Part shown: piece after piece, positions 61,457 through 64,000 of the stretch | Layout of the letters: every line of letters begins with the position of its first letter | Numbering within the stretch: the first letter of the stretch is position 1 | The notes under the pieces: generated by a model | Database searches by the model: none | The model's input: only the letters and a program-made list of their open reading frames with translations | Told to the model about the DNA's origin: nothing | Made by a program: the position numbers and the translations under genes | Assembly (NCBI GenBank): GCA_032207245.1 | Contig: CM063505.1 | Location: 170,535,760-170,599,759, forward strand | DNA length: 64,000 nt | Reading direction: 5' to 3' | Source of the DNA: Pardosa pseudoannulata | Lineage: Eukaryota > Arthropoda > Arachnida > Araneae > Lycosidae

Positions 61457-64000
61457 TATGCTTGCACATATATATAATACAAGATGTGAGTACCCATATA
61501 ATTTAATGTTCTGTTTAAATAAAACTTTTGCTATAGTGTCTAGTTTTGTACTCAGACAAAATTCAAGTAATTACACTTTTAAAGAATTTGTTATGGAATA
61601 CTGAAATGTGTTGATATTCAATTGCATATTAATAGTACAAGCTGAACAATTAAATACAATCATTACATAATCATAAAGTTTATTTTTACTGCTAAATTGT
61701 CTCTTTACTAATCACCAGAGAATAATAAAGAATTTATTAATCCCGCATAAGTTATCAAACTAGAATATTACAGTTTTTACGCATCTCAGAATACTAGTTT
61801 CATATGATACATATTGCATATGAGATTCACACATCATATAGTCCACACATATAATTACATAGATATAGTTCACACATCATTTCCTGATAATTCACTTTCC
61901 ATCATAAAACAATTTGTAAAAAGGTATGAAAAAACTAGTTAATTTGCCATTTTATTAAAAAATGATTAAAACTGTGATAAGTTGCACAAAATTCAAGGTT
62001 AATGTAGTAATGTTCACTATGATGTAACTGATTAAAGAAAGAAATGAAGGCATAGGAATAAAATATTCCTAAAGCTCAGCTTATAGCTTACTTTCAAAAA
62101 GTTATGGACTTTGCCGATATGTTAAAATAGAGCTTATACATTTCACAGATTCACAATTACAAGGCTATTTAAAATTGACTTAAAGCAGTAGCGTAGAGAC
62201 TTACATCCCCAAACTACTCCTTTATTAAGGGGGGCTGAATTTAGATGCATTCAATTTGAGATATTAAACAATATATTGAACAAATTTATAACTTTGTCAA
62301 ATGAAAATTATATTAACAGTAACCAAAATTGACATTCATAAGAACATGTGCAAGTGTGTACCACAACTTAACAATTGGACTGATTAGCTATCTGCAGTAC
62401 ATTTATCTCATACCCTTGTCTGAAGTAAAGGAAGTATTACATTTGTAAAAAAAAAAAACTCATGTTCAGATTTCAACAGAAGTTTTCATTTTGACCATAC
62501 CTGAATCAATTTTGACAAGTTTTGGTGTTAAGTCTAGGTACATACAAGGAAACTAATTTAACCATTCCTGAGTATACTCAAGGAGACTAGTTTCACCCTG
62601 ATGTCTGTATGTACAAATTTCGCATAAATTAAAACATGATTAACTGTAAACATTTGAAATCTTACATTTAGGGCTATAGCAGCCTTTGTGAACTTTTATT
62701 TCTAATTGTAAGCTACACTGTAGCAAAATATTACAATTTAAAATACAATAACTCTACCAGTTTTCAATATTGAAATCAAAGATATTGACGTATTCATATG
62801 CAGTTGCAACAATTTCTAAACATAGCTTTAAAAGTATTTTTAGAAGACAAAAATACAAATATATTATTTTGAACCAATTTTTTCTTTACTACTTATTACT
62901 TCCTGTATGAAATAAAATTTAATTGCAAACGATTTCAGTTTGGAATGAAAAATCTCAATATATAGGAATAGTAACTCTGCAGGTTGCCACTAAAGGGGAG
63001 AACAAGAGCCTTATTCAGACAACATTACTACCTTGAAAAATTAATATAATTCTTATGACACATCCTACAAAAGAATAAAATGTATACTTTAATGGATATA
63101 CAAGGAAATCGTGGCTATTATTTGGCATTCAGGGGGCTAATTTGATAGAAATTAATTCAATAAAACCAATTTCAAACGTGGTATAGCTTTCCATGCCAAG
63201 AACGGAATTCAACCCACTGACTTAGTTTCAAGAAAATATGCTCTACTCATTCGGTCATTGACAGGGATCGGCGAAGTGGGGTGGCCCAACACTTGCGATT
63301 CTCACCCCAGCCAGGACAGGTCTGGAGAATGTCACGGCCATATGGGTCCTGATAGGTGCACGATTGTCATTATCTGATTTGATTGCACCATGGACGCACT
63401 GCTTAAAGCCGATTTCACGCGACTCGCAAAACTCACATCCTCAGTGGAATTAGAAACGACAAATTCCAAAAGCGGAAACCTGCGGTCTACACAGGACCGT
63501 GACAAAGATGCGGCTGCATCAGGTGACACCGTAAAGGGCATTAGAATAGTTGGATTTTACTGGAGCACATGGGTCCAAGACCGTATCTCCAATTTGATTT
63601 GGTGAGCATTCAATGAGGGTGTGCATCGTGAACTGGGGTTCTATTAAGTGACAAACATATTCTAAGTTTACAAATAAAGGGCATTAAGTAGCGAAATCCT
63701 TTAAAGAACTTCCATCGTACTATGAAAATTTACAGCGTGGCTACTGACCTACATGTTCGGTCACAATCCGATCATTAAACACGACTTATACTACAAATGT
63801 CACATTTACAAAATGACTCAACAAATTAATACTGTCAATTACCGGTTTTATCTTCCGAACTTTGTAACAGTAAATCCGAAACTTACTATCAAAATATATA
63901 ATACATACATGTTGCTAAATTAGATTCGATGTTCTCCGACAACAGTATTTCGTTTATTCGGTCACCACCCTTTTTTTATTATTTTTTTTAATTTTACAAA
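61457..64000. other. Upstream intron or 5' flank of tkv
   Basis: AT-rich with a probable old SINE (63125-63265). From about 63264 the sequence is less AT-rich, with frames on both strands (63332-63541 minus, 63390-63605 plus) that carry no motif known to me. I searched the minus strand for a signal-peptide exon with a phase 1 donor and found none convincing. Confidence 0.45.
63125..63265 (-). mobile_element. Probable SINE family 1 copy, very diverged
   Basis: GGGGGCTAATTTGATAG, CCAATTTCAAACGTGG and CTCATTCGGTCATTG occur in the same order as in the family. Weak match; no TSD seen. Confidence 0.4.

Noticed and set aside
63332..63605. First exon of the receptor in the GC-richer block
   Set aside because: The minus-strand frame (MPFTVSPDAAA...) lacks a signal-like core and does not connect in phase 1 to 61419 with a clear donor.

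Overview
The window is animal nuclear DNA: strongly AT-rich, full of (TA)n/(CA)n microsatellites and inactivated transposons, and carrying one intron-rich protein-coding gene with GT-AG introns. The gene and the repeats (tRNA-derived SINEs, hAT/piggyBac/Tc1/pogo DNA-transposon relics) suggest an arthropod, plausibly a chelicerate such as a spider. That placement is inference; nothing in the sequence fixes the species.

Left arm, about 1-32,240: intergenic, repeat-rich, and with no conserved host gene that I can recognise. It holds three tRNA-derived SINE families, several copies with matching target-site duplications (TSDs). It also holds hAT-type non-autonomous elements with 8-bp TSDs (2472-2991; 8344-9547 nested inside 7959-9917; 21535-22001; 25905-26728 with a SINE nested inside), a smaller undetermined MITE (21222-21495), and an internally deleted piggyBac element flanked by TTAA (30386-30951). 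Tc1/mariner relics lie at 5153-5330, 11032-11659, 18510-19040 and 24079-25277, and long microsatellites at 196-314, 5495-6008 and 15564-15797.

Right arm, about 32,240-61,420, minus strand: one gene, the type I BMP receptor serine/threonine kinase (thickveins / BMPR1A-BMPR1B class). I could join ten coding exons with consistent phases. They run from a ten-cysteine extracellular domain (61,419-60,544) through the membrane segment (58,726-58,612), the GS box (58,508-58,373) and the full kinase (57,095-41,054). The kinase keeps the GKGRFG loop, VAVK lysine, HRD, DFG and APE motifs, and the L45 loop reads [10 protein letters not shown], the BMPR1/Tkv type. The signal-peptide exon is not convincingly present and probably lies further upstream. 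Downstream of the stop codon about 8.8 kb of AT-rich, nearly repeat-free sequence ends at a good AATAAA site near 32,255; I read this as a candidate very long 3' UTR. The introns carry SINEs, a hAT element, a decayed pogo/Tigger element and a short promoter-like island on the gene's own strand (about 55,640-55,830).

61,457-64,000 is presumed upstream intron or 5' flank, with a diverged SINE and a GC-richer block of unknown origin near 63.3-63.6 kb. The most interesting points for follow-up are the candidate giant 3' UTR containing a piggyBac-like MITE, the intronic promoter-like island, the nested DNA-transposon insertions with intact TSDs, and the active-looking SINE family.
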